Positions 49,768 to 59,454 of a DNA stretch of 64,000 nucleotides are shown here, piece after piece. Location of the stretch: the NCBI GenBank assembly GCA_964570795.1, contig CAZMYZ010000004.1, forward strand, positions 1 through 64,000. The letters run 5' to 3'. The notes beneath the pieces are model-generated. The model had not been told where the DNA came from, made no database searches, and saw only the letters and a program-made list of their open reading frames with translations. Each line of letters begins with the position of its first letter. Position 1 is the stretch's first letter. This DNA is from Damh-18 sp964570795 (GTDB lineage: Bacteria; Patescibacteriota; Minisyncoccia; Phycocordibacterales; UBA918). The position numbers and the translations under genes are program-made.

Positions 49768-52700
49768 TTATACTGGGGACTCGCTTGGTTCGGGTTGTGG
49801 CTCTGGTGCAGGTTCTGACGGTGTTTCTGGTTCTGCAGGTGTTTCAGGTGTTGGTTCCTCGACTACGGGAGGTTCCGGGGTAGGTGCAGGCGCGGGCTCC
49901 ACGGGAGTCTCTGCTCCTCCGGTACTACCTGCACTTGTATCACCTCCTCCTGAAGAGTCGCCAACACCACTCTCACTCCCTGTACCACTGTCGCCACCCG
50001 TTACTTCCCCACCTCCTGTCTCGTTGCTATTCGTTTCATTACTTCCTCCTGTATCACCACTTGTTTCATTTCCGCCGCGTGTACTTTGGAGAATCGCGCG
50101 AAGGTCGTCTGCGGTGACACACACGCCATCGACACAGAGTTCATTCTTTACCTCTACCCTGTCTGCTTTGAGGCCGGTGACGCTGAGTACTCCATCTACA
50201 AAACTTGAAGCAAGAGCCTTGATATTATCCCAAAGTGTCACCTCACTTCCCTCAAAGAGTGGTGTGGTGGTGGCAAGTTCGCTGAGCACCATGCGTTCGC
50301 GGTCTCCCTGGTACCAAGCAAGTTCGATAAACATAATTACCTGTCCCACCGCATAGGTCTCACCATCCCCTGCAGCCATCTGCTCTGGTGCAGTATTGCG
50401 CAATTCAGCAAGCATCTGAGCGCGCGTCTCTTCAGGATTTTCATTGATGACTGTTGTCGTTGCTACCATCTGCGCAACACATGGGTTTTCACCAAGTGCG
50501 TTACCACCACCGTTGTAGCAACCGTCCTGTGAATGTGGGTCGAGTACGGTCTTTACGGTGACACGCTCCTTGAGCATATCGTCACCGAATTGATTGAGGA
50601 AGCCAGAACTGTATGCCTTGGTACCGTTATAATCCTCAAGTGCAATACCCACAACACGATCCCCCTCCTTTGCCTTCATACCAACACCAGGAATAGAGGA
50701 GAGTGCAATACGATCACCCTTCTGAATTTCGCCATTTTCTGTACTGAGGCGAATTGGCACACGTCCCTTGAGTCCTATAGGGAATCCTGTTTCACCGAGA
50801 GCGAGCGACGAGTCGTCAAATCCGAGTGTCATACCAGGCTTCGTAGAAACTACGCCGATAATATCCTTCTCGGTACTTTCGCTCGCGCGTTTCACTGAAA
50901 GCCCACCGGAGAGCGATACGATTTCACCCGTCCTCAAAGACTGATTTGAGAAGTACATTTCGGCAAGGTCAGAGTTGCCGAGCGCTGAGGTGACTGAACG
51001 TATCTGGCCAGTGGTGGTCGAGACGCAGGAACCGTCATTATCGACACAGATACCGCCGTATGGAATACGGAGTCCTGCACTCACCGTGCCGTCACCAATA
51101 GTCGTTGAGCCATTTGCTGCAACATAGAATTTCGAAGTACCTCCCACCTTGAAGTCGAGGAACTTTGCGCTCGATGTTGCAGCAAATGAGCCACCCGCAT
51201 TACCAAAGTCCATCTTGAGTCCCGTGCCAGTGAAGTTGCTCGTATCCTGGAAGAAGTACACGAGATTTTCTGAAGTAATAGTACCTGAGTACGCACGAAG
51301 TGCATTACCTTGTGTCGTACCTTCTGTTTCTGCAAAGATACCTGCAGGGAGATAGGTACTTCCCGCATCACCCATGGTCGAACCACGTACACCGAAGGTA
51401 CGACCGAAGCCTGCAATACCGGTATTCTCACCCTTCGTATTGGTACCCCGATGTGCCTGCACCTCAAGACCACGTATGGTGTTTCCAAGTGCACTCGTAT
51501 CTGCAATACGAATCATCTTACCCACGAGTGTCGAAGTTGCAGTGGGGACATTGGTGATATATGTCTCATCACCATAGTACAGCGCACTCAAAGTGGAGTT
51601 GGTAAAGCCAAGATACTGCTTGATACCTGCAACACCTGAACCAGTGAATCCCGCTTTATCAATAGTGAGACGGGCTGGCTGTACTGCAGGAGTACTGGTA
51701 GCAATACCCATATTGATTCCAATGTCTACATTACCTACATCGGTCACGTATATAGGTGTTGGTGAACTGTTTGCAAGACCTGCTTCAAGCGCAATATAGT
51801 TCGTGGCACTTGTATTATCTCGTATCGTAAAGAGTCCACTTACTGAATTGTTAATTCCCCATGTATAACCACTAAATGAATCAAAATCAAGATAAGAATC
51901 CCCCCATGTTGATTCAATAGTGGCACCTGTATCCGTCACCGATGAATAGAGGTGTAATTGACTATATGGCGTTGGAGTACCAACACCGACATAATCTCCA
52001 AAATATGCTACGCCCGTCGTCGTCGCACCACCATTAATAGTGAGTCCTGTAGTGTCTGTGCCACCACCTATGGTTGATGATGCACTGGAACGGAATCCTG
52101 AGAGAAGTGGGTTGGTACCAAACACTGCAATACCAGTACCCGTCTCATCACTGAGAGAGTCAATGAGGTACTGCGAGGTACCTGTAGTGGTAAAGAGATT
52201 ATCCGCACCAGTGAAGAGCGCACGCGCAGGGGTGAGACCGGTTACTTTGAGGTTAGTAGTAGTGGCGGTGCCGTTGATGGTAAGCCCCGTCGCACCGGTA
52301 CCACCACCAATAGTGGAGGAACCCGTAACCGAGAGGTTGGTGATGCCAGTGAATGCACCTGAGGTCACATCCCATGAACTCGTGTTGAAGTTCACGATAT
52401 CACCATTGTCGCCAATAGTGAGTGTACCGGTGGTGGTGAGGGTACCGCTGATGTTGTTTGATCCGATGGTACCTCCCGAGAGTGTGAGGGCATCGGTGAT
52501 GTATGCATCACCCACAGTAGTACTTGCAGATACAAGGCCGGTGCTGTTGGTGGTGAGGACACCTGCTGAGGAACCGATGGTTGCATTCGTGAAGCGACCG
52601 TTGGTTGCAAATAGGTTGGTACTGGTGGCATTGGTGGTCGTGCCATTGGTTGCAGTATATGCAGTGAGGTTTGCAAGGGTGTCGATTGCAGACTCGATAG

Positions 52701-55700
52701 TAGTCTCGGTAGTGCTGTCGATAGTCGCAACACCATTAAGGGTATTGATGTATGCATTCCCTGATACGGTGAGTGCGGTACTTGATGCATAGCCGAGGGT
52801 TGAGGAAGCAGATGCAGTGATACCATTGAATTGTGCAGTACCGGTGAAGACTGGGGACGCACTGAAGACGACGTTCCCTGTTCCTGTTTCATCAGTGAGC
52901 ATTGAGATGAGGTTTGCTGAAGTGATGTCACTTGCAGTCACGGTCACGACATCGAGTGCACCGAGTGCAGTTTCGAGTTCTGCTTCGGTATCGATGTCGG
53001 TCATGGTGCCTGAGTTAAGACCAAAGAGACCGTTGGTGTATCCCGATACGTCAGTACCCATACCACCGTATTGGAGACCAATCGCGGTACCGTTCCAGGT
53101 ACCTGCAGACACCGTACCGAGATAAGTATTTCCTGAAACAGTAAGTGCCGTAGAAGATGCATATCCTAAGGTAGATGACGCTGATGCTCGGATACCTGAA
53201 AATTGTGCACCACCGGTGAAGACGGGTGAACCTGAGAAGACAAGTGAGCCACTTCCCGTCTCGTCGGTGAGTGCTGCAGCAAGGTTTGCGCTTGAAGGGG
53301 TACCAAGGAAGGTAGCGACGTTAGTACCAAGTCCTGAGACACCGGTACTGATAGGTAGACCTGTTGAGGTGGTGAGTGTGAGCGAGTCACTGATGTATGC
53401 ATCCCCGATAGTAGTCGATGCTGATACTAGACCAGTACTGTTTGTGGTGAGGACACCTGCTGAGGAACCGATGGTTGCATTCGTGAAGCGACCGTTGGTT
53501 GCAAATAGGTTGGTACTTGAGGCATTGGTGGTGGTACCACTGTTTGCCGTATAGGTATTGAGGTATGCATTCCCTGATACGGTGAGTGCGGTACTTGATG
53601 CATAGCCGAGGGTTGAGGAAGCAGATGCAGTGATACCATTGAATTGTGCAGTACCGGTGAAGACTGGGGACGCACTGAAGACGACGTTCCCTGTTCCTGT
53701 TTCATCAGTGAGCATTGAGATGAGGTTTGCTGAAGTGATGTCACTTGCAGTCACGGTCACGACATCGAGTGCACCGAGTGCAGTTTCGAGTTCTGCTTCG
53801 GTATCGATGTCGGTCATGGTGCCTGAGTTAAGACCAAAGAGACCGTTGGTGTATCCCGATACGTCAGTACCCATACCACCGTATTGGAGACCAATCGCGG
53901 TACCGTTCCAGGTACCTGCAGCCACCGTACCGAGTGCGGAAGTACCGGATACACGGAGGTTTGTCGTGGTGGCATTCGTGGTCGTGCTGTTGATCATCGT
54001 GAGGTTTTGCGCGGTAGAAGAGCCACTGAGGGAGATGCCGTCGGTTGCGGTGAGTGGGGTGAGGTATGCTCCCTGGTCTGTCCAGTTGCTCAATCCTGAT
54101 GCATTCAAAACACCGTTTGTAATAGAGAGACCAGAACCGGTGATGTCGGTGATATAGTCTGAGCCGATGCCGAGAGTGACGGTACGGAAGGATGTTGACG
54201 ATGCGTTTGTCGTGGTACCACTGTTTGCCGTATAGGTATTGAGGTATGCGTTATTTGCAACGGTGAGTGCGGTACTTGATGCGTAGCCGAGGGTTGAGGT
54301 TGCAGTGACGTTGATGCCACTGAAGGTTGCACCACCGGTGAAGACGGGTGAACCGGAGAAGACGAGGAATCCACTTCCCGTCTCATCATCCATGAGGGCA
54401 GCAAGTTCACTTGAGGCATCGATGTCGTTTTCAATAAGGATGTTTGCGACACTCGTGAGGGTCTCAATCTCTGCGAGTGAGTCAATCGATGAAGATGCCA
54501 CCTTGCCCATGAAGGTTGTCCAGTCAGCACCCGTGAGACATCCCTGGGTGCTGCCGTTTGCGGTATCACAGTTCAAGGTATTTGCTGACCAGGTAAGGCC
54601 AGTACCGTCGGTGATACGGGTTGATGGGGTGTTATAGAAACCAAAGAGGGTGGTCGATGCTGAGGTAAGGAGTCCTTCGTATCCTGCAGCGTATGAGAGT
54701 GCGAGAGTACCGGTTGTAGTGACGGGTGAACCACCAACGGAGAAGCCGGTAGGTGCAGTAAGACCGACGGAGGTAACGGAACCAAGACCAAGGGTTGAGG
54801 TTGCGACCCAGGTAGATACGGTGCCATTCGTTTGGAGCACCATGCCGTTGGTACCGAGTGAGTTTGCAGAGTCACGGAGTGCAGAGACACGGAGGTTCGT
54901 CACTGCAAGGTTGGTTGAGGTAGCGTTCGTCGTCGTACCATTGGTTGCAGTATATGCAGTGAGGTTTGCAAGCGTATCGATTGCAGACTCGATAGTAGTC
55001 TCGGTAGTGCTGTCGATAGTCGCAACACCATTAAGGGTATTGATGTATGCATTCCCTGATACGGTGAGTGCGGTACTTGATGCATAGCCGAGGGTTGAGG
55101 AAGCAGATGCAGTGATACCATTGAATTGTGCAGTACCGGTGAAGACTGGGGACGCACTGAAGACGACGTTCCCTGTTCCTGTTTCATCAGTGAGCATTGA
55201 GATGAGGTTTGCTGAAGTGATGTCACTTGCAGTCACGGTCACGATGTCGACACCGGTAAGGGTTTCGAGTTCTGCTTCAGAATTGATAGAAGATGAAGAA
55301 ACTTTGTCGTTGAATGATTGCCAGTCAGTACTGGTAATACACCCCTGGGTGCTGCCGTTTGCGGTATCACAGTTCAAGGTATTCGATGACCAGGTAAGGC
55401 CAGTACCGTCGGTGATACGGGTTGATGGGGTGTTATAGAAAGTATTCCAGTTTGTGGAAGATGCGCTGCGGAGTCCTTCGTATCCTGCAGCGTACGTGAG
55501 TGCGAGAGTACCCGAAGTAGTGATTGGGTTTCCAGAGATTGAGAAGCCGGTAGGGACAGACATGTCAACGCTTGATACGGAACCACTACCGGTACCCACA
55601 GGGACACCGTTCACGAGGATGGTCGTTGCATTAATAGTACCGTTCACGTCGAGTTTGTAGTTTGGTGAGGTGGAACCGATGCCGACGTTGCCGGCAAAAT

Positions 55701-57321
55701 ACATATTCCCTGTCGTCGTCGCACCACCATTAATAGTGAGTCCCGTAGCACCGGTACCGCCACCAATGGTAGAGGAACCAGTCACGGAGAGGTTGGTGAT
55801 ACCGGTGAAGGCACCTGAGGTCACATCCCATGAACTCGTGTTGAAGTTCACGATATCACCATTGTCGCCAATAGTAAGTGTACCGGTGGTGGTGAGGGTA
55901 CCAGCAATATTGTTTGAACCAATAGCACCTCCTCCAAGCGTAAGGGCGTCAGTAATGTATGAGTCACCGATGGTAGTCGATGCTGATACTAGACCAGTAC
56001 TGTTTGTGGTGAGGACACCTGCTGAGGAACCGATGGTTGCATTCGTGAAGCGACCGTTGGTTGCAAATAGGTTGGTACTTGAGGCATTGGTGGTGGTACC
56101 ACTGTTTGCCGTATAGGTATTGAGGTATGCGTTATTTGCAACGGTGAGTGCGGTACTTGATGCGTAGCCGAGGGTTGAGGTTGCAGTGACGTTGATGCCA
56201 CTGAAGGTTGCACCACCGGTGAAGACGGGTGAACCGGAGAAGACGAGGAATCCACTTCCCGTCTCATCATCCATGAGGGCAGCAAGTTCACTTGAGGCAT
56301 CGATGTCGTTTTCAATAAGGATGTTTGCGACACTCGTGAGGGTCTCAATCTCTGCGAGTGAGTCAATCGATGAAGATGCCACCTTGCCCATGAAGGTTGT
56401 CCAGTCAGCACCCGTGAGACATCCCTGGGTGCTGCCGTTTGCGGTGAGACAGGTGAGCACATTTGCGGAGTTGGTGAAGCCGGTGCCGAGGAGACTGGTG
56501 AACTGCCCTGCACCGAGGGTGAAGAGACCAGAGACACGAAGGTTGGTACTTGTGGCATTGGTCGTTGTCCCATTTGTAGCAATAAAATCGCCAAATGTAG
56601 CAAGTCCTGAAACGGTGAGTGTGCCTGTAGCAGTCATGTTGCCGCCGAGCCAGAAGTCTCCCCCTTGCATCGTGAAGAGTCGTGAGGGTGAAGTGGTACC
56701 CAACCCCATACGTCCGCCGTCAGTCATAGTAAATACCTCGGTAGTACCATCAAACAAATTGAAAATATCTCCCACGCCACTCTGGGTGAGTGTGAGAAGG
56801 GTGTTTACACTTGAGGTGGCGATAGTACTTGTGGCGTCGGTACGAACAAACTGTGTAGAATCGAGTCCATCGAGTTTGTTTGCTTCAAATGCTGCAGGCA
56901 CGGTACCAAGGACCTTACGTGGGCTCATTTCACCATCCCACGCAGGAGTCGACGTACCACCGATTTCTACACCAAGGTAGAGAGTTTGATTGAAATCAAC
57001 TCCTGTGAGTGGTGACGTGCTTCCGAGCATCACACTGAAGAGGCCGTTGGTGACTTGCACTTTGCTCGTACCAGTAAGTGACTCAGTCCATACCGCACTC
57101 GTCGTCGCGATTGAAGGGGTTGTGAGGAGCCAGAAGCGCATGTTGTACGTACCGTCTGCAACCGCGACGTTTGCTGCATTGGTGAGCTTGCCTTGGTAAT
57201 TCATCTGGTAGTTCGGCGCAGCATCGGTAGTGCGAATCAATGCAAACAAAGACACAAGCACAATGCCCACGAGAGTCGTGAGTGTGAGGAATGTATGCTG
57301 TTGTGCATGAGTAATACGCAT
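49768..57321 (-). CDS. Giant repetitive fibre-like surface protein
   Basis: 2517 residues. After a signal peptide (1-34) comes a beta domain (NYQMNYQGKLTNAANVAVAD, about 35-150) of the kind heading phage-tail-fibre-like bacterial proteins. Residues 200-1900 are repeats rich in Thr, Ser, Asn and Gly (SSTLGYASSTALTVSGNAY, VFTGTAQFNGITAS, NLISMLTDETGTGNVVFSAS), many near-identical. Around 2100-2290 is a non-repetitive module (NSDLAEMYFSNQ, GEIQKGDRIALSSIPGVGMK) seen at the ends of such fibres. The last 110 residues are Gly/Ser then Pro/Glu repeats, with no sorting signal or anchor. Probably a trimeric adhesin or stalk; function unproven. The upstream helix-turn-helix membrane protein gene ends 6 bp before it. 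Confidence 0.85.
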   Translation of the reverse strand: MRITHAQQHTFLTLTTLVGIVLVSLFALIRTTDAAPNYQMNYQGKLTNAANVAVADGTYNMRFWLLTTPSIATTSAVWTESLTGTSKVQVTNGLFSVMLGSTSPLTGVDFNQTLYLGVEIGGTSTPAWDGEMSPRKVLGTVPAAFEANKLDGLDSTQFVRTDATSTIATSSVNTLLTLTQSGVGDIFNLFDGTTEVFTMTDGGRMGLGTTSPSRLFTMQGGDFWLGGNMTATGTLTVSGLATFGDFIATNGTTTNATSTNLRVSGLFTLGAGQFTSLLGTGFTNSANVLTCLTANGSTQGCLTGADWTTFMGKVASSSIDSLAEIETLTSVANILIENDIDASSELAALMDDETGSGFLVFSGSPVFTGGATFSGINVTATSTLGYASSTALTVANNAYLNTYTANSGTTTNASSTNLFATNGRFTNATIGSSAGVLTTNSTGLVSASTTIGDSYITDALTLGGGAIGSNNIAGTLTTTGTLTIGDNGDIVNFNTSSWDVTSGAFTGITNLSVTGSSTIGGGTGATGLTINGGATTTGNMYFAGNVGIGSTSPNYKLDVNGTINATTILVNGVPVGTGSGSVSSVDMSVPTGFSISGNPITTSGTLALTYAAGYEGLRSASSTNWNTFYNTPSTRITDGTGLTWSSNTLNCDTANGSTQGCITSTDWQSFNDKVSSSSINSEAELETLTGVDIVTVTASDITSANLISMLTDETGTGNVVFSASPVFTGTAQFNGITASASSTLGYASSTALTVSGNAYINTLNGVATIDSTTETTIESAIDTLANLTAYTATNGTTTNATSTNLAVTNLRVSALRDSANSLGTNGMVLQTNGTVSTWVATSTLGLGSVTSVGLTAPTGFSVGGSPVTTTGTLALSYAAGYEGLLTSASTTLFGFYNTPSTRITDGTGLTWSANTLNCDTANGSTQGCLTGADWTTFMGKVASSSIDSLAEIETLTSVANILIENDIDASSELAALMDDETGSGFLVFSGSPVFTGGATFSGINVTATSTLGYASSTALTVANNAYLNTYTANSGTTTNASSTSFRTVTLGIGSDYITDITGSGLSITNGVLNASGLSNWTDQGAYLTPLTATDGISLSGSSTAQNLTMINSTTTNATTTNLRVSGTSALGTVAAGTWNGTAIGLQYGGMGTDVSGYTNGLFGLNSGTMTDIDTEAELETALGALDVVTVTASDITSANLISMLTDETGTGNVVFSASPVFTGTAQFNGITASASSTLGYASSTALTVSGNAYLNTYTANSGTTTNASSTNLFATNGRFTNATIGSSAGVLTTNSTGLVSASTTIGDAYISDSLTLTTSTGLPISTGVSGLGTNVATFLGTPSSANLAAALTDETGSGSLVFSGSPVFTGGAQFSGIRASASSTLGYASSTALTVSGNTYLGTVSAGTWNGTAIGLQYGGMGTDVSGYTNGLFGLNSGTMTDIDTEAELETALGALDVVTVTASDITSANLISMLTDETGTGNVVFSASPVFTGTAQFNGITASASSTLGYASSTALTVSGNAYINTLNGVATIDSTTETTIESAIDTLANLTAYTATNGTTTNATSTNLFATNGRFTNATIGSSAGVLTTNSTGLVSASTTVGDAYITDALTLSGGTIGSNNISGTLTTTGTLTIGDNGDIVNFNTSSWDVTSGAFTGITNLSVTGSSTIGGGTGATGLTINGTATTTNLKVTGLTPARALFTGADNLFTTTGTSQYLIDSLSDETGTGIAVFGTNPLLSGFRSSASSTIGGGTDTTGLTINGGATTTGVAYFGDYVGVGTPTPYSQLHLYSSVTDTGATIESTWGDSYLDFDSFSGYTWGINNSVSGLFTIRDNTSATNYIALEAGLANSSPTPIYVTDVGNVDIGINMGIATSTPAVQPARLTIDKAGFTGSGVAGIKQYLGFTNSTLSALYYGDETYITNVPTATSTLVGKMIRIADTSALGNTIRGLEVQAHRGTNTKGENTGIAGFGRTFGVRGSTMGDAGSTYLPAGIFAETEGTTQGNALRAYSGTITSENLVYFFQDTSNFTGTGLKMDFGNAGGSFAATSSAKFLDFKVGGTSKFYVAANGSTTIGDGTVSAGLRIPYGGICVDNDGSCVSTTTGQIRSVTSALGNSDLAEMYFSNQSLRTGEIVSLSGGLSVKRASESTEKDIIGVVSTKPGMTLGFDDSSLALGETGFPIGLKGRVPIRLSTENGEIQKGDRIALSSIPGVGMKAKEGDRVVGIALEDYNGTKAYSSGFLNQFGDDMLKERVTVKTVLDPHSQDGCYNGGGNALGENPCVAQMVATTTVINENPEETRAQMLAELRNTAPEQMAAGDGETYAVGQVIMFIELAWYQGDRERMVLSELATTTPLFEGSEVTLWDNIKALASSFVDGVLSVTGLKADRVEVKNELCVDGVCVTADDLRAILQSTRGGNETSGDTGGSNETNSNETGGGEVTGGDSGTGSESGVGDSSGGGDTSAGSTGGAETPVEPAPAPTPEPPVVEEPTPETPAEPETPSEPAPEPQPEPSESPV
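52751..53121 (-). repeat. 371-bp direct repeat, copy A1
   Basis: Matches 53564-53934 with a single mismatch seen near the end (offset 813 bp, 271 codons). Its first 195 bp also match 55046-55242. Confidence 0.9.
53564..53934 (-). repeat. 371-bp direct repeat, copy A2
   Basis: Second copy of the repeat at 52751; encodes the NLISMLTDETGTG block. In-frame offset keeps the reading frame. Confidence 0.9.
54214..54564 (-). repeat. 351-bp direct repeat, copy B1
   Basis: Appears identical to 56095-56445 (offset 1881 bp, 627 codons). Encodes the SSELAALMDDETGSGFLVFS block. Confidence 0.9.
55046..55242 (-). repeat. Partial direct repeat, copy A3
   Basis: Shares about 195 bp with the start of copy A1 and extends on the other side (54927-55045 against 52632-52750 with a few mismatches). 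Confidence 0.85.
56095..56445 (-). repeat. 351-bp direct repeat, copy B2
   Basis: Second copy of the repeat at 54214. Identity at third codon positions implies recent duplication or gene conversion, or an assembly that copied one unit. Confidence 0.9.
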
Positions 57322-57327
57322 AAGTGT

Positions 57328-58089
57328 TTATGTGGTCGTGGCAGGCTTCGTAACCGGTACCAAGAGGAAACGATACTCCTCACCCTTCTCACCATCTTTG
57401 AAGACAGGAATGATGATGCCAGTGTTTGGATTCTCAGGATCTACCTCTACCGTGACGGGGTCTGAGAATGAATCCTGAATTGACTCGATGGTGGTTGCGG
57501 TAAAGAGTTCATCAGGGGCAACGACGATCGAGGTGTACGTGGTAGTGCCCACATGTGCGCTCACAGCAGTTTTTTCCATAGGCACTGAGGTGGTTGCCGG
57601 ATGAGCAACCTCTACCATTACGGTGTGCGATGGCATCACAAAGTCATATACAGCACGAGCAATATTTTCAAAAAATCCGACACCTTCGCGTACTGCAGCT
57701 TGTTGCTGCGGCACCCCTGACACACTTGCGGCACTGATTGAAAACGCAATCACCATCACAGCGAGTGCACCAAGCGCAAGCGATGAGTGGTGTGAAGAGG
57801 TTTTCTTCGCAACTTTTCCCGTAACTTTGTTTGCGTGCGCGTATGAACGAAGTTCTGCTTTTCGTTCACGACTGATTTCTTTTTTGCGAATTTCGCGTTT
57901 TGCTTTCGCAACACGAAAATGCTTTTCAGCAGAAGGAATATTTACATACCACTTGTTCCCAATTTTTTGACCCTCAATGTGACCCTGCTTGATGAGCATC
58001 AAGAGGTAATCTTTCGTGTACCCGAAGTGCTTTCCCGCGATAATCGCTGGCACGTATTCTTTCCCTTCAATGGTAAGTACACTCGTCAT
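57328..58089 (-). CDS. Helix-turn-helix membrane protein (copy 1)
   Basis: A 253-residue protein. Residues 3-50 resemble a MerR/excisionase-type helix-turn-helix (EYVPAIIAGKHFGYTKDYLL, then GQKIGNKWYVN). A basic linker (60-100) leads to one membrane helix (LALGALAVMVIAFSISAASV, about 103-122) and a 130-residue outer part rich in Thr and Val. It could sense the surface and act on DNA, or be a structural anchor. Its stop is 6 bp before the giant fibre-like gene, so they are co-transcribed. Paralogous in layout to the gene at 58471. The ATG at 58089 is used; one at 58095 is also in frame. Confidence 0.75.
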   Translation of the reverse strand: MTSVLTIEGKEYVPAIIAGKHFGYTKDYLLMLIKQGHIEGQKIGNKWYVNIPSAEKHFRVAKAKREIRKKEISRERKAELRSYAHANKVTGKVAKKTSSHHSSLALGALAVMVIAFSISAASVSGVPQQQAAVREGVGFFENIARAVYDFVMPSHTVMVEVAHPATTSVPMEKTAVSAHVGTTTYTSIVVAPDELFTATTIESIQDSFSDPVTVEVDPENPNTGIIIPVFKDGEKGEEYRFLLVPVTKPATTT

Positions 58090-58399
58090 GAACAAAAACT
58101 AAAATGTACTTATATTTTAAATGTTTTTCACTTCATTTAGAACGAAAAAGGTGGGTATAACTTTCAACAAAAATAAGTCGAAACGAGAAAACTTTTCCAA
58201 TGATTTTGAAATTATTTTCTCATCAAATATTTTCAAATTTTGAATGAATTTTGTAACAAAAGTTTATGGAGTTTTAGAGTAAATAAATCGTTTTAAAATT
58301 GGAACAAAAGCATAAAGCGGTCTATTGCGTTAAAACTGTGGCTGGGACTGATTTAAAAACAACGTTTTGTGCTTAAGTCTTATTCTAAAACAGACACTA

Positions 58400-58429
58400 A
58401 AACACCCACACGGGATGGTGTGGGTGTTT
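58400..58429 (-). terminator. Terminator after the second HTH membrane protein gene
   Basis: A 12-bp perfect stem AAACACCCACAC / GTGTGGGTGTTT with loop GGGATG. The region 58090-58399 is very AT-rich, contains no gene I can support, and must hold the promoter of the downstream operon. Confidence 0.7.
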
Positions 58430-58470
58430 GATGTATAGCAAGATATATTGACCTTGGATATCCGAGATGT

Positions 58471-59379
58471 TTATATTTTACTTGATATTATCGAGATTGT
58501 TTTGTCGATGGAGAATGTATAAGATACCTCCGCTACTACAGCACTCCCATCAAGTGGTGTGTAGTTAATGCACTTCTGAATTGATAGTGTCGCAAGTGAA
58601 GCGAGTGATACGAGTAATATAATTGCGACGCAGGCAAGAATTGATATCTGCGGCCGCACCTCACTCACTGCTGGTATTGGTGTGACTTCTGGTATGCTCT
58701 GTATTGCTTCTGTGGTAGGTATTGATGCCTTTACTGCTGCAACAGATACATTTGATTCCTCAAGCCGTTCGGTGAATGATTTACGCTCTATTACAGGGGC
58801 AACCACCACGCGAGGGAGCACCTTTCGTTGCAACGGCACATTTTCCTTTTCAGTATTAGCAACTTCGGATGCGTGAATGCTCGATGGATGAAGCACTACA
58901 GTATCGTCATCTAGAGGACCATCAGTGACATCTACCACATTGAGGGTTCCGGACATACTCACGGTCTCTCCTTTATTTTCAAAACTAAGGTCATCTCCTT
59001 TTTCAACTTCACGTAGCGCACGACGAACCGGTGTTGTTTCGATCTTCAATTTTTTAGTCTCGGGTAACAGAGACTCGTCATCACGTTCATACCGAATCGC
59101 TATATGTGTATAGGGATTCGTAGTTTCGGCATTTTTCTTTCGATGTTCCTCGATGGTGCGTTTTGCATATTCACGTGCCTTTGCTTTTGAGGTGCGTTTC
59201 TTCTCTACTTTGTGAGTACTGAGGTTGTCTTGATTAACGTACCACGTACGCCCTATGAGATGCGCATCCACCTGCCCGCCACGACACAACTGCCCTACAT
59301 AGTCAGTGGCATAGCCAAGTTCCTTTGCGGCCTTTGATGCCTTTACATAACTCTTTCCATCAAGAACTAGAACCTCCAT
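58471..59379 (-). CDS. Helix-turn-helix membrane protein (copy 2)
   Basis: A 302-residue protein. Residues 1-48 repeat the helix-turn-helix seen at 57328 (KSYVKASKAAKELGYATDYV, then HLIGRTWYVN). A long charged linker (EKKRTSKAKAREYAKRTIEE) follows, then a Ser/Thr/Val-rich stretch and one membrane helix near residues 250-272 (ILACVAIILLVSLASLATLS), leaving a short outer tail. The large part is therefore cytoplasmic, unlike copy 1. The ATG at 59379 fits the homology. A regulator anchored in the membrane is likely but unproven. Confidence 0.72.
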   Translation of the reverse strand: MEVLVLDGKSYVKASKAAKELGYATDYVGQLCRGGQVDAHLIGRTWYVNQDNLSTHKVEKKRTSKAKAREYAKRTIEEHRKKNAETTNPYTHIAIRYERDDESLLPETKKLKIETTPVRRALREVEKGDDLSFENKGETVSMSGTLNVVDVTDGPLDDDTVVLHPSSIHASEVANTEKENVPLQRKVLPRVVVAPVIERKSFTERLEESNVSVAAVKASIPTTEAIQSIPEVTPIPAVSEVRPQISILACVAIILLVSLASLATLSIQKCINYTPLDGSAVVAEVSYTFSIDKTISIISSKI

Positions 59380-59399
59380 ATACTTGCTAGTATACACAC

Positions 59400-59434
59400 A
59401 TACACGGCTGCTTGCATAGCAAGCAGCCGTGTAT
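59400..59434. terminator. Hairpin between gatB and the HTH membrane protein gene
   Basis: ATACACGGCTGCTTGC-ATA-GCAAGCAGCCGTGTAT, a 16-bp perfect stem with a triloop, 20 bp after the gatB stop. No clear T-run follows. Confidence 0.6.
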
Positions 59435-59454
59435 ATCGTCTACGCGAGTTGTGA

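Noticed and set aside
52632..56445. CRISPR array suggested by regular repeats
   Set aside because: Repeats are hundreds of bp long, in frame and inside a coding sequence. No short repeat-spacer pattern or cas gene is present.
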